DNA of 64,000 nt, taken from contig JACPFR010000004.1 in assembly GCA_016182905.1 (NCBI GenBank), positions 62,001 to 126,000 on the forward strand, read 5' to 3'. The stretch comes from Elusimicrobiota bacterium (GTDB lineage: Bacteria > Elusimicrobiota > Elusimicrobia > UBA1565 > UBA9628). The position numbers were made by a program, and so were the translations under genes. Shown here in pieces: positions 1-9,732 of this stretch (position 1 is its first letter; each line of letters opens with the position of its first letter). Under the pieces are notes generated by a model that saw only the letters and a program-made list of their open reading frames with translations, did no database searches and was not told the DNA's origin.

Positions 1-2159
1 TCGGCGGTCGCGTCGAACGGGCGCGAGCGGCCGTCGGGCGAGTAGGGCTTGAGGGCGTGGGCGCCGGCGAGCGCGCGGGCCTCGCCCGCGACGTCGACGG
101 CGCCGGCCAGCGCGGCGTCCACCTCGCCGCGCTGAAGGGCGCGGACGGCGGCCTCGAGCGCCTTGAGGCCGGAGTTCTCCTCGGCGGAGACGGTGAAGCT
201 CGGGCCGCCGAGACGGAACTCGCGCGCGACGCGGCTGGCGGCGACGCTGGCCAGGCCGCCCATGACGCGGTTCGCGGTGAGCGCGGGACCCGAGGCGTCC
301 CGCAGCGAGGACAGCCAGGAGGAACGCTCCGCGGCGGACAACGACCAACCCTTCGCTTTCGCCCAGGCGTCGGCGGAGGTCTCGAGCGACCAGCGGAGAT
401 CGTAGTGCGTAATCGCGAGGTCGAAGGCGACGCCGAGGAAGACCCCGACTCTATCACGTCCTTCTTCCGATAATTTCGAGTCGGCGATCGCCGCCGCGGC
501 GCTCTGCAACGCCAGGAGCTGCTGGGGCAGCATCTCCTCCATCTCCTTGGGAGGGATCCGGAAAGCAGCCGCACTGGAGCCCGCCTCGCGCAGAAACCGG
601 CCCTTGAAGCCGGCGGGGGCGTCGATGCCCCACCAACGGTCCTCGGCGTACGAGCTCTCTTGTTCGACGCCGCTCAAAACGGCTTCTTGGAACGAACGGA
701 GATCGTCGAGGGTCCCGAAGCGAGCGTCCATGCCTATGATGGCAACCGGCACCGAGGCCGGGATATGACGGCGGACGGATGGAGAACTCTTCGCGGGTGC
801 CTTACGACGCTCCGGAGCTTCTTCAACCAACAGATGAGCGTTGATGCCGCCGAAGCCGAACGCCGATAACGCGGCGCGGCGCGGGGTCTTCGCGTCACGA
901 CGAGTCCACGCCGCCGCTTCGGACTGAACTCTGAAAGGACTGCCCGTCAAACCGGCGTTCGGATTTTCGGTATGGAAGTTGGCGTTAGGAGGAAGGGTCT
1001 CGTTCTCGAACCCCAAAAGGACCTTCATGAGTCCCGCGGAGCCGGCGGCCGTCAACAGATGACCGATGTTGCTTTTCACCGATCCGAGCGCGCACTGACC
1101 CGGGGTCCAGCCCCTTTCTCCCCACAGCGCCTTGAGGCTCGCCGCCTCGATCGGGTCGCCCGTCGGCGTCCCCGTGGCGTGGCACTCGATGAAATCGATC
1201 TGCGACGGGGACAGCCCCGACTCCAGATAAGCCGCGCGCATCGCGCGCAGCTGGCCGACCGTGTTGGGCGCCAGGAGGCTGCCCCCCACGTCGTTGGAGA
1301 GCCCCCCGCCCACGAGCACGCCGCGGACGCGGTCGCCGTCGCGCTCCGCGTCCGACAATCTCTTCAAGACGAACAGTCCGGCGCCCTCGCCGACGACGAG
1401 GCCGTCGGCCGCCGCGTCGAACGGCGACGGGATGCCCGACGGCGACAGCGCCCGCAGCTGCGAGAAGCCCATCTGCGTATACAGCGACTGCGGGCGCGCC
1501 ATGCCGCCGGCGAGCATCGCGTCGGCGCGGCCGGCGCGCAGCTCCTCCATGGCGAACTTGAGCGCGTACAGCGACGAGGCACAGGCCGCGTCGAGCGTCC
1601 AGGAGCCGCCGCCGAGGCCGAAGGCCTTGGTCAGGACGCCGCCGGGAAGTCCCGCCACGAAGCGGTTGGCGGGATTGACGCGGGAGGGAGGCTGCTTCGG
1701 GACGATGCCCAGGGCGCCGCGCTCGAACGCGGGCAGGAGCAGCTCGCGCGACCAGGCCGAGGCGCCGTCGGTGGGCAGGACGAGCTGGCCCATGACGACG
1801 CCCATGCGGGACTTGTCGGCGGAGGCGAGCTTCGCGCCGGCGAGCGCCTCCCGGGCCGCGTGGAGGGCCAGGTGGAACGCCGGATCGAGGGACAGCGCCC
1901 ATTCCGGGTCGAGCGCCAGGCCCGCGGGGTCGAAGACGAAATCCGAGACGAAGCAGGCCTTCTTCGAGTAGACCTTGTCGTAAGCGCCCTTGGCCGGGTC
2001 GAAGGCCGCGTCGGCGGGGATCGCCCAGCGGCCGGCGGGGACCTCGCGCGCGGAGCAGCGGCGAGAGACCAGGTTCTCCCAGAACCGGGCGGGCGTGGGG
2101 GCGTCGGGGAATATCCCCCCGGCCCCTACGATCGCGATCGGCTCCGGTTTCTGGCTCAC
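1..2159 (-). CDS. pfaC: PfaC-like synthase subunit (KS + chain-length-factor KS), cut by the window edge
   Basis: This is the N-terminal part (about 719 residues) of a PUFA-type synthase subunit that would condense and extend acyl-ACP chains with the PfaA-like protein upstream. The start is GTG at 2159, and its GTGA overlaps the stop of the preceding lipoprotein gene. The first ketosynthase carries DAACASSLYA with the active Cys near residue 193, then ECHATGTPTGD and VKSNIGH. From about residue 440 a second KS-like domain follows in which the active-site region reads FTVSAEENS, with no cysteine. That is the pattern of the chain-length factor in PfaC proteins. The dehydratase domains expected further on lie outside the window. 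HglC-type glycolipid synthases are related, but the KS-CLF tandem favours PfaC. Confidence 0.85.
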   Translation of the reverse strand, partial: MSQKPEPIAIVGAGGIFPDAPTPARFWENLVSRRCSAREVPAGRWAIPADAAFDPAKGAYDKVYSKKACFVSDFVFDPAGLALDPEWALSLDPAFHLALHAAREALAGAKLASADKSRMGVVMGQLVLPTDGASAWSRELLLPAFERGALGIVPKQPPSRVNPANRFVAGLPGGVLTKAFGLGGGSWTLDAACASSLYALKFAMEELRAGRADAMLAGGMARPQSLYTQMGFSQLRALSPSGIPSPFDAAADGLVVGEGAGLFVLKRLSDAERDGDRVRGVLVGGGLSNDVGGSLLAPNTVGQLRAMRAAYLESGLSPSQIDFIECHATGTPTGDPIEAASLKALWGERGWTPGQCALGSVKSNIGHLLTAAGSAGLMKVLLGFENETLPPNANFHTENPNAGLTGSPFRVQSEAAAWTRRDAKTPRRAALSAFGFGGINAHLLVEEAPERRKAPAKSSPSVRRHIPASVPVAIIGMDARFGTLDDLRSFQEAVLSGVEQESSYAEDRWWGIDAPAGFKGRFLREAGSSAAAFRIPPKEMEEMLPQQLLALQSAAAAIADSKLSEEGRDRVGVFLGVAFDLAITHYDLRWSLETSADAWAKAKGWSLSAAERSSWLSSLRDASGPALTANRVMGGLASVAASRVAREFRLGGPSFTVSAEENSGLKALEAAVRALQRGEVDAALAGAVDVAGEARALAGAHALKPYSPDGRSRPFDATA

Positions 2160-3169
2160 CGCTTATAGATGGTGTACGCTTCCGCGTCTTCGGTCCATTC
2201 GACGCTCGCGCGGTTCAGCCGCCGCAGGACGCCGAGCCAGCCGCCGTCCGCGGGGCTGGTGACCGTCTTCGACAGGGCCGCCTTCGAGGCGATGACGCGG
2301 ATGGTCTCCGCCGAGACGACGTCGCCCTCCTGAGGAAGCTCCGCGACGAGGCGCACGCCGAGCTTCTTCGCCTCCTCGTCGGGATACTCCCAGGACTCGC
2401 CGGCCTTCAGGCGCTTCTCCTTCACGTTCTCGTTGGGGACGACGAGCGCGGTCTGGTCCTTCACGCCGAGGTCGTAGATGTTGTACAGGTAGATCCAGCA
2501 GTCCCGCGTCGCGGTCACCGTGATCTTCGCCTCGTCGCCGTGCAGGAAGCGCTGGTTGGAGACCTGGAGCTCGACGAAGAAATCCTTGTCGCCGGCGGCG
2601 TCGCGCGGCACCGCGCAGGCCTTGAGCTTGAGGCGGTACAGGCAGCCCGGGCAGTCCGGGACGTCGCGGTAGCCCTCCTCGAGCACCTCCTCCTTGACGA
2701 TCCGCCCGTTGCGCGTCGTCTGGAGGATGCCCTCGGTCAGCCGCGACTCCTTGCGCAGGCCTTCCTGCTGGAAGTCCATGAACTTCGACCGGACCTCGAC
2801 GCCGAGGAAATCCTGGACCGCGGCGGCGCGCGCCTGCTCCATCGCGGCCGCGCGCGTCTGGTGGCGCGTGTCCTGGGCGCCGACCGCGACCGACGCCGAG
2901 CCCTCGAGCCAGGTGCAGCCGTCGGGATCCACCCCGAGCACCTTGCCCTGGCGCTCCCGGACCTCGTTGCGCGCGACCGCCTCCTTCGACTCGCCCTTCT
3001 CCGTCGCGACGACGACTCCGCCGCTCCGCGGCGAGGATTCTCCGTGAGACTTCTCGGCGCGGACCTTCACCGCGTCGTATTCCGGCCCGGAGGCGGCCTT
3101 GACCTGGGTCTTGCCGCCGCCGCAGGCCGACAGGGCGAGCGCGCAGGCGAGCGGGAGGGAGCGTCTCAT
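2156..3169 (-). CDS. Lipoprotein with DUF4384-like C-terminal domain
   Basis: A 337-residue exported protein. The N-terminus has a signal peptide ending in the lipobox LSAC (Cys about 15), so it should be lipid-anchored. Residues about 90-165 are a charged segment of the kind seen in LPP20/DUF4384 surface proteins. The region from about 200 (DCWIYLYNIYDLG, then VVPNENVKEK) resembles the DUF4384 domain, whose biochemical role is unknown. The gene starts directly after the stop of the 50-residue lipoprotein gene and its own stop overlaps the PfaC-like start, so it is translated as part of the lipid-synthase operon. Nothing in the sequence suggests an enzyme; a role in handling or placing the lipid product is inference only. 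Confidence 0.75.
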   Translation of the reverse strand: MRRSLPLACALALSACGGGKTQVKAASGPEYDAVKVRAEKSHGESSPRSGGVVVATEKGESKEAVARNEVRERQGKVLGVDPDGCTWLEGSASVAVGAQDTRHQTRAAAMEQARAAAVQDFLGVEVRSKFMDFQQEGLRKESRLTEGILQTTRNGRIVKEEVLEEGYRDVPDCPGCLYRLKLKACAVPRDAAGDKDFFVELQVSNQRFLHGDEAKITVTATRDCWIYLYNIYDLGVKDQTALVVPNENVKEKRLKAGESWEYPDEEAKKLGVRLVAELPQEGDVVSAETIRVIASKAALSKTVTSPADGGWLGVLRRLNRASVEWTEDAEAYTIYKR

Positions 3170-3322
3170 TCAGTTTCCGCCCGCCTCTTTGTCGAGCGAC
3201 CGGTGGGCCTTCTCCGAGGCGGAATGCGAGCCCTCGTAGTTCGGACGCGGGTCGGCCTTGCGCTCCTTGCAGGCGGCGGCGAAGGCGGACAGGACGATCA
3301 GCGCGAGCAGGGTCTTCTTCAT
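3170..3322 (-). CDS. Small lipoprotein (50 residues)
   Basis: A short reading frame begins MKKTLLALIV and has a lipobox-like AAAC at residues 15-18, followed by a 32-residue polar tail rich in charged residues. The stop (3170-3172) abuts the ATG of the next lipoprotein gene at 3169, and the start lies 13 nt after the PfaA-like stop. The tight packing and lipoprotein signal argue that it is real despite its size. It has no recognisable domain. It may be a small partner of the DUF4384-like lipoprotein. Confidence 0.65.
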   Translation of the reverse strand: MKKTLLALIVLSAFAAACKERKADPRPNYEGSHSASEKAHRSLDKEAGGN

Positions 3323-3335
3323 GTGATTCCTCCGG

Positions 3336-6300
3336 TCAGGCGGCGGTCTCGACGGCGTTGCGGCGGAAGGCCTTCGACAGGGACGAATCGGCGGCGCATT
3401 CGAAGCCCTCGAGGCGCGCGACGAGCGCGCCCCGCTCGTCGACGAACTCGACGTCCGCTCCGGCGAGGCCTTCGGCGCGCTTGACGGCCTTGACGACGAC
3501 GCGCACCCCGGACTCCGGGAAGCGCTCCGCGTACTGGCGGTAGCGCGCGGCGAAGCTGGGCAAGGACGGCGCGCCCATCTGGGCGTCCGTCCAGAGGATC
3601 ATGGCCTGGAACGCCGCGTCGAGAGCCGCGGGATCGGTCAGCCAGCGGTCGCGGATCGGCGAGCGCGCCCACGAGGCGGGCGGCAGGGCCGTCTTCGCCT
3701 CGACGACGATGCCTTCCGGGCCGCAGTGCGGCGCGGACAAGATGAACTTCATGTCGGGCCCGTGAAAGAGGACCTCGCCGTAGGCCGAGTCTATCGTGCG
3801 GCCGTAAGCCGGGCCGGAGACCTTGAGCGCCGCCGCGGGGGCCGCGGGCCGCTTGGCCGCGAGGAGGACCTTGGCGGAGACGTGGAGCGTCCCGCCCTCG
3901 CCGCGCAGCTCGGCGGCGACGACGAACAGCCCGTCCCGCTTCTCGGCGAGGCCGGCGTGAGCCTTGACCGTCGTCGCGGCGGCGGGCCGGACGACGATGC
4001 CCTTCGCCACGCGCAGGTCGTCGAAGCCGACGAAGGCGAAGCCGGGGTTGGAGTGCAGGGCCGCGTGCGCCAGCCACTCGGCCGAGACGGCCAGGGGCAG
4101 GACGGCGCGTCCGTTGAGGACGTGCGACGACAGGAACGGGTAGGCCTCGAGCGTCAGGTCGCGCTCGAAGCTCGCGGGCAGGGCCGCCTTCGTCCCGGGC
4201 AAGGCGGCCAGGACCACGGTCTCGGCCGGGCCGGAGCCGCGGAGCTCGGCGACGAGGTGCTCGCCGCCGGACGCGAGGCCGATGACACCGACGCCCTCCG
4301 AGGCGAACAGCTTCTTGAGGCCGGCGTCGACCATCCCGCCGTCCCACGGGCCCCAGCCGAGCGAGGCGACGCGGCACTCGGGCAGGCGCGCGGAGAGGAC
4401 GCAGGCGGCCTTGTTCAGCGTCTCGTTGGCGATCGCGTAATCCGACTGCCCCACGCGGCCGTAGCGAGCCGTCGAGGACGAGAAGAAAGCGAGGACGCGG
4501 AGGTCGGACGGCTTGACCGCGTCGAGGAGATTGCGCAGACCCGTCAGCTTCGTGTCGAGGACGGCGTCGACCATCGACGGAGTCTTGTCGAGGATGCTCT
4601 TGTCGGCGAGGACGCCCGCGCCGTGCACGATGCCGCGGACGGGGCCGAAGTCCTTCACGGTCTCGGCGACGAGCGCCTTGACCGCGGCCGCGTCGCGGGC
4701 GTCGACGGCTCGGTACCGGGCCTCGGCGCCGACGGCCGCCAGCCGCGACAACGTCGAGCGGATCTCGCGCGCGGCCATCACGTCCTTCGCGCGGGCGCCG
4801 ATCTCCTTCGGAGTCAGGCCCGTGGAGGTCTTCGCGATGAGGGAGCGCAGGGCGCTCTCGTTCGCCGCGGGCGCGTACTCCGCCGGCTCGGCGCCGGGGA
4901 GCGGGCTGCGGCCGACGAGGACGAGGCGGGGCTTGAAGGCCTTCGCCAGCGCCAGCGCGCACTCGGCGGTGACGCCGCGCGCGCCGCCGGTGACGATGAC
5001 GGAGTCGCCGGGCTTGAGCGGCTCGCGGCCCGACGGGGACGCGGGGCGCTCGACGAGCGAGACGACGCGGAGCCCGGCCTCGGAGAGGCCGGCCTCGACG
5101 GGCCCGTCGAAGGACAGCTCCTTGACCAGCAGCTTCGCGGCGGCGTCGAGAGGCAGGGACGGGGAGACGTCGACGGCGCGGCAGACGGACTTCCACTCGC
5201 GCGCGGCGGTCTTCATGAGGCCGGACAGGCCGCCGAAGGCGGGATCCTGGTCCTGGCCGCCTTCCAGGCCGAGGGCGCCGTCGAGGCGGGTCACGGTCAC
5301 GACGAGGCCGCGGACGCCGCGGGATTCGAAGGAGCGGCCGGCGGACTGGATCAGGGCGAAGGACTTCTTGAGGTACGCCTCGGAGTCCGCGGTCCACGGG
5401 GAGCCCTTCGCGGCGGGGCGGACGGGGGCGACGACGATCAGGGCGCCGAGCTCGGCGGGGAGGGAGCTCGCGTCGTCGACGGAGACGAGGGCGGTCTTGA
5501 AGCCCTTCGCGGAGAGCTCGCGGACGACCGCGGTGTCGAGGCCGGAGTCCTTGGTGACGGCGACGGTCAGGGACTTGTCGAGAGGGAACGCGTCGCGGGG
5601 GCCGGCGGGGACGAGCTCCGGAACGAGACGGGTGATGACGCAGGGGCCTTCCGACGGCTTCGCGGAGGGAACGGCGACGTCGATGACGGCCGCGGGCACG
5701 GATGCGGGCGCGGAAACCGCGGTGCCTTCGGAAAGGTAAACGGAAATCTGTTTTAACGTGCGCAAAGTGCCGAGGTGCTCGGGCTTGACCTTCGGAGCGC
5801 CGGGCAATCTTTCGGAAACGGCGGAGAGTATCTCGACTCGCTTGATCGAATCGATGCCGAGGTCGCCTTCCAGATCCATATCTGGGTTGATGGTGTCGGC
5901 GGGGTAGCCGGTCTTGTCGGCGACGACAGCGAGCAGCACGGGCAGGATGTTCTCCTGGGACGCCTCGGGCCCCCGCGTTGTTTTATCTTGAGATAAAACA
6001 ACGGGAGCCGCGCCCACCCCCTCGGACAAGTACGCGGCGATCTGCTTCAAGGTGCGCAGCGTGCCGAGGTGCTCGGGCTTAACTTTCGGAGCGCCGGGCA
6101 ATTTTTCGGAAACGGCGGAGAGTATCTCCACGCGCTTGATGGAATCGATGCCGAGGTACCCCTCCAGGTCCATGTCGGGGTTGATGGTTTCGGCGGGATA
6201 ACCGGTCTTTTCGGCGACGACGGACAACAACACCGGCAGGATCTCGGTCGACGGCGCATTACCGGGAACGCTGACGACGACGCTGACGACGGCCGGAGCT

Positions 6301-9300
6301 GCGACGACCGTCGCAGCTCCGACGCCTTCGGACAGATAAACGGAGATCTGCTTCAGCGTGCGCAGCGTGCCGAGATGTTCCGGCTTCACCTTCGGAGCGC
6401 CGGGCAATTTTTCGGAGACGGCGGACAGAATCTCGACTCGCTTGATGGAATCGATCCCGAGGTCCCCCTCCAGATCCATGTCGGGGTTGATGGTCTCGGC
6501 GGGGTAACCGGTCTTCTCGGAGACGACGGCGACGAGGACGGAGACGATGTCCGCCTTTGGCGCGACGGAAACAGCGACGGGGGCGGGAGCCGTGGACGGC
6601 GACGGATTTTTAACGGCGACGGATTGAGGGATCGGAGCGGAGACCGGAAGACTCGCGGAGACGAACGCCGGAACGCCGCCGGACATCCTCGCGTATAACG
6701 CCTGCTGCTGCTCCACCAACGCCTGAACGCTCCGCTGAGCCGAGTCTTGGCCCTGGAGGAACTGGAGATGCAGAGCGGCGGTCTGCTCTTGGAGGCGGGT
6801 CAAGGCGTCGATGCTCGCTTGAGCGGCGGACAAGGCCTGGCCCAAGAGTCCGGCGTCGCCGGTTTGAGTCGCGGGCGCCTGCATCATCGCAACAGGATCA
6901 GGTTGAACGGGAACGGCGACGGGGGCGGGCGCCGGGAAATTCTTCTTCGGTGTGGACCGATAGATGGCGCCGGTCAGTTTCACCGACATCTTGGGCTTGG
7001 GGCGGCAGTCCGACAGGCCCTTTTCTCCCCCTTGCCAATCCTTCAGATCGATGGAATGACCGAGGGCGGCTAATTGCGCGAGCGTTCTGGCGAGGTCGCC
7101 CATTCCGTTCTTCTTGCCGTTGGAGGCATCGGCGGAGATGGCGACGTGCTCTTGGCCCTTCAGGATCTGGCCGACCAATCCCGTGAGTCTATTGCCGGCG
7201 CCGCATTCCACGAAGGTCGTGATGCCGTCGCGGCGCATGGCCTCGATGGATTTGACGAACTCGACGGGGTGGGCGAGCTGCTGGGACAAAATCTCCCGCG
7301 CCATCGGCGCGGGTTCGGGATATACGGCACCGGTGGTATTTGAATAGACCGGCAGGGACGGCTTGGAGAACGGCAACGAATCAAGAACCGTCGCGAAGGG
7401 CTTCAACGCTGGAGCGACGAGCTTGCTGTGAAACGCCGCGGCCACCGGAAGACGGACGACCTTGTGGCCGCGAGCGGCCAAGATTTTTTCAGCCTTGTCG
7501 ATCTCGGAGGTGGCGCCGGACAGCACATTCTGCGTCGGGGCATTCCTGTTCGCGATCACGAGGTCGAGTTTTTCTTCCTTCACGGATTTTTCGACTTCGT
7601 CGAACGACGCGATGACCGCGAGCATGGAGCCCTTATCCGAGCCATCGCCTTTCATCAGACGGCCGCGGAGGCCGGAAAGGGCGTGGAGAGTCTTCGCGTC
7701 GTAACGCCCGGCGACGTGGAGCGCCACCAATTCGCCGTAGGAGTGGCCGGCGGCGGCGTCGGCCTTCACGCCGAAACGCGAGAGAACTCCCCATGCCGCG
7801 AGCGCGGCGGCGCCGAGGGCGGGCTGGGCGACGGAGGTGTCGCGCAGCGCCAGCTCCTGCTTATCCTTCTGCTCGGCCTTCCACGCCGGCTGCGGGAACA
7901 TCAAGGACGACAGCTTGCCGCCCTCGAACGCCTCGTCGGCCTCGGACAGGGCGTCGAACGCCTCGGGGAACGCGCAGACGAGGTCGCGCGACATGCCGAC
8001 GTACTGCGCGCCCTGGCCGGGGAAGAGGACGCCGAGCTTGCCGGGCTTCCCCGTGCCGTGATAAATACCATCGATGGGCGAGGACTTCAGGACCTTGGCC
8101 TTCTCGGCGATGGCCTTCCAGTCGGCGCCCTTCTCGAGCACGATCGCGAGGCGGGCGTCCGCGGACGGGTCGAACGACGAGCGGGAGGCCTGGCACGCGG
8201 CGCGGACCTCGTCCCAGTTCCGGGCGGCGGAGAGCGGCGCGAGCTTGGCGGCGCAGTCGCCGGAGACGGCGAACAGCTCGTGCTCGGCGTCCCAGTCGGT
8301 CTCGGTCTTCGCGGGATTCCCCTCCTCGAGGATCGCGTGGAAGTTGGTGCCGCCGAAGCCGAGCGCGGAGCAGGCGGCGCGGCGGGGATGGTCCTTGGAC
8401 GCCATCCACGGGCGCTTCTCGAGACTCAAATAAAAGGGAGTTTGGCCGGAGGCCAGAATCGGCAGGGGCTCGGTCACCTTGATCGTCGGAGGCAGGACCT
8501 TGTGGCGCAGGGCCATCGCGGCCTTGATGAAGGCGGCGGAGCCGGCGGCGGCCTTGGTGTGGCCGACCATGGACTTGACCGAGCCGAGGGCGACCCAGGC
8601 GCCTTGGCGCTTGGAGCCCTTCTTGAACACTCCGGAGATCGCTTCGACCTCGATGCCGTCGCCGACGGCGGTGCCGGTCCCATGAGCTTCGACCAGCTCG
8701 ACGGTGTCGGGCGACAAGCCGGACAGGCGGTAGGCCTCTTCGATGGCGCGGGTCTGTCCCCCGGCCGAGGGGGCGTAGATCGATTTTCCGCGGCCGTCGG
8801 AGGAGGTCCCCAGGCCGCGGAGGATCGCGTGTACGCGGTCGCCGTCTTTAACGGCGTCGTCGAGACGCTTGAGTACGACCATTCCGACGCCCTCTCCGAG
8901 AGTCGTCCCGTCGGCCGTGAAGTCGAACGGCTTCGCGTGACCCGACTTGGACAGAGCGGGAGTCTTGGTGAAGCACGTGTACATAAAAATATCGTTGAAG
9001 GTGTCCACCCCGCCGGTGACGACCATCTTGGCCCGTCCCGCTTGGAGCTCCAAGGCCGCCATGTGCATCGCGGAGAGCGACGAGCCGCACGCCGCGTCGA
9101 CGACGCAGTTCGTGCCGCCGAGGTTGAAGCGGTTGGCCACGCGGCCGGCGATGACGTTGCCGAGCAGGCCGGGGAAGCTCGCCTCCTGCCAGGGCACGAA
9201 CTCGTCGGACATGCGCGCGAGCGCGTCCTCGGCCTGCGTCGGGGGCACGCCGGCGGCGAGGATGGCCTTGCGCCAGGCGGGCAGGCTCAGGCGGGCGCCG

Positions 9301-9725
9301 AGAGGGATCACGATCTCGAGGGCGCCGGTGACGCCGAGGATGCAGGACACGCGGCCGCGGTCCCAGGTGTCCTTGTCGACGGGGTAGCCCGCGTCGGCGA
9401 GGGCCATCTTCGCGGCGACGAGCGCGAACAGCTGCGCGGGGTCGGTCGCCTCGAGGGTGTTCGGGGACAGGCCGAACTCGGACGGGTCGAAGTCGTAGGC
9501 GTCGAGGAAGCCGCCCTTGTAGGCGTACACCTTGTCCTGCTTCTTCGCGTCGGCGTCGTAATAATCGTCCTTGCTCCAGTGCGTGGCCGGCACGTCCTGG
9601 ATCGCGTCCACCTTGTTCTTGATGTTCGCCCAGTACTGGCGCAAGGTCTTCGCCTTGGGGAACACGCCCCCCAGGCCGACCACGGCGAGCGGGACGAACT
9701 CAGGGGACTTGTCGGTGTTTTTCAT
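3336..9725 (-). CDS. pfaA: PfaA-like polyunsaturated-fatty-acid-type synthase (KS-AT-ACPx3-KR-DH)
   Basis: A 2129-residue multidomain synthase. The ketosynthase (about 10-470) has Cys213 in VVDAACGSS, His348 in EAHGTGT and His389 in SMVGHTKAA. The acyltransferase (about 560-860) has GHSYG with Ser662. A Pro/Ala-rich linker leads to three acyl carrier domains with phosphopantetheine serines at about 1093, 1195 and 1293 (LGIDSIKRVEI). The ketoreductase (about 1570-1830) has TGGARGVT and the active Tyr near 1763 (GQSDYAIANE). A hot-dog dehydratase follows (HVLNGRAVLP, about 1867). This domain order is that of PfaA, which builds long-chain polyunsaturated or related lipids in the cytoplasm on tethered intermediates. 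Three ACPs are fewer than in many marine enzymes. The product cannot be predicted from sequence. Confidence 0.92.
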   Translation of the reverse strand: MKNTDKSPEFVPLAVVGLGGVFPKAKTLRQYWANIKNKVDAIQDVPATHWSKDDYYDADAKKQDKVYAYKGGFLDAYDFDPSEFGLSPNTLEATDPAQLFALVAAKMALADAGYPVDKDTWDRGRVSCILGVTGALEIVIPLGARLSLPAWRKAILAAGVPPTQAEDALARMSDEFVPWQEASFPGLLGNVIAGRVANRFNLGGTNCVVDAACGSSLSAMHMAALELQAGRAKMVVTGGVDTFNDIFMYTCFTKTPALSKSGHAKPFDFTADGTTLGEGVGMVVLKRLDDAVKDGDRVHAILRGLGTSSDGRGKSIYAPSAGGQTRAIEEAYRLSGLSPDTVELVEAHGTGTAVGDGIEVEAISGVFKKGSKRQGAWVALGSVKSMVGHTKAAAGSAAFIKAAMALRHKVLPPTIKVTEPLPILASGQTPFYLSLEKRPWMASKDHPRRAACSALGFGGTNFHAILEEGNPAKTETDWDAEHELFAVSGDCAAKLAPLSAARNWDEVRAACQASRSSFDPSADARLAIVLEKGADWKAIAEKAKVLKSSPIDGIYHGTGKPGKLGVLFPGQGAQYVGMSRDLVCAFPEAFDALSEADEAFEGGKLSSLMFPQPAWKAEQKDKQELALRDTSVAQPALGAAALAAWGVLSRFGVKADAAAGHSYGELVALHVAGRYDAKTLHALSGLRGRLMKGDGSDKGSMLAVIASFDEVEKSVKEEKLDLVIANRNAPTQNVLSGATSEIDKAEKILAARGHKVVRLPVAAAFHSKLVAPALKPFATVLDSLPFSKPSLPVYSNTTGAVYPEPAPMAREILSQQLAHPVEFVKSIEAMRRDGITTFVECGAGNRLTGLVGQILKGQEHVAISADASNGKKNGMGDLARTLAQLAALGHSIDLKDWQGGEKGLSDCRPKPKMSVKLTGAIYRSTPKKNFPAPAPVAVPVQPDPVAMMQAPATQTGDAGLLGQALSAAQASIDALTRLQEQTAALHLQFLQGQDSAQRSVQALVEQQQALYARMSGGVPAFVSASLPVSAPIPQSVAVKNPSPSTAPAPVAVSVAPKADIVSVLVAVVSEKTGYPAETINPDMDLEGDLGIDSIKRVEILSAVSEKLPGAPKVKPEHLGTLRTLKQISVYLSEGVGAATVVAAPAVVSVVVSVPGNAPSTEILPVLLSVVAEKTGYPAETINPDMDLEGYLGIDSIKRVEILSAVSEKLPGAPKVKPEHLGTLRTLKQIAAYLSEGVGAAPVVLSQDKTTRGPEASQENILPVLLAVVADKTGYPADTINPDMDLEGDLGIDSIKRVEILSAVSERLPGAPKVKPEHLGTLRTLKQISVYLSEGTAVSAPASVPAAVIDVAVPSAKPSEGPCVITRLVPELVPAGPRDAFPLDKSLTVAVTKDSGLDTAVVRELSAKGFKTALVSVDDASSLPAELGALIVVAPVRPAAKGSPWTADSEAYLKKSFALIQSAGRSFESRGVRGLVVTVTRLDGALGLEGGQDQDPAFGGLSGLMKTAAREWKSVCRAVDVSPSLPLDAAAKLLVKELSFDGPVEAGLSEAGLRVVSLVERPASPSGREPLKPGDSVIVTGGARGVTAECALALAKAFKPRLVLVGRSPLPGAEPAEYAPAANESALRSLIAKTSTGLTPKEIGARAKDVMAAREIRSTLSRLAAVGAEARYRAVDARDAAAVKALVAETVKDFGPVRGIVHGAGVLADKSILDKTPSMVDAVLDTKLTGLRNLLDAVKPSDLRVLAFFSSSTARYGRVGQSDYAIANETLNKAACVLSARLPECRVASLGWGPWDGGMVDAGLKKLFASEGVGVIGLASGGEHLVAELRGSGPAETVVLAALPGTKAALPASFERDLTLEAYPFLSSHVLNGRAVLPLAVSAEWLAHAALHSNPGFAFVGFDDLRVAKGIVVRPAAATTVKAHAGLAEKRDGLFVVAAELRGEGGTLHVSAKVLLAAKRPAAPAAALKVSGPAYGRTIDSAYGEVLFHGPDMKFILSAPHCGPEGIVVEAKTALPPASWARSPIRDRWLTDPAALDAAFQAMILWTDAQMGAPSLPSFAARYRQYAERFPESGVRVVVKAVKRAEGLAGADVEFVDERGALVARLEGFECAADSSLSKAFRRNAVETAA
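5755..6545 (-). repeat. Tandem acyl-carrier-domain repeats inside pfaA
   Basis: Three near-identical units of about 210 bp, separated by variable linkers (unit spacing about 300 bp), encode the three ACP domains. All keep the phosphopantetheine motif. The middle copy reads EGYLGIDS where the others read EGDLGIDS. Recent duplication or gene conversion is the likely cause of the similarity. Confidence 0.85.
5976..6003. repeat. Perfect 13-bp inverted repeat in the ACP2-ACP3 linker
   Basis: Arms 5976-5988 and 5991-6003 are exact reverse complements around a 2-nt loop. The arms are AT-rich in the middle (TTTTATC), unlike the surrounding GC-rich coding sequence. The repeat is translated within the linker as part of SQDKTTRG. 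It lacks the GC stem and T-run of an intrinsic terminator. Confidence 0.8.
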
Positions 9726-9732
9726 GATCTCT

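Noticed and set aside
972-2168. Plus-strand open frame opposite the PfaC-like gene
   Set aside because: The minus strand has clear KS motifs here; the plus-strand translation is Arg-rich with no domain pattern.
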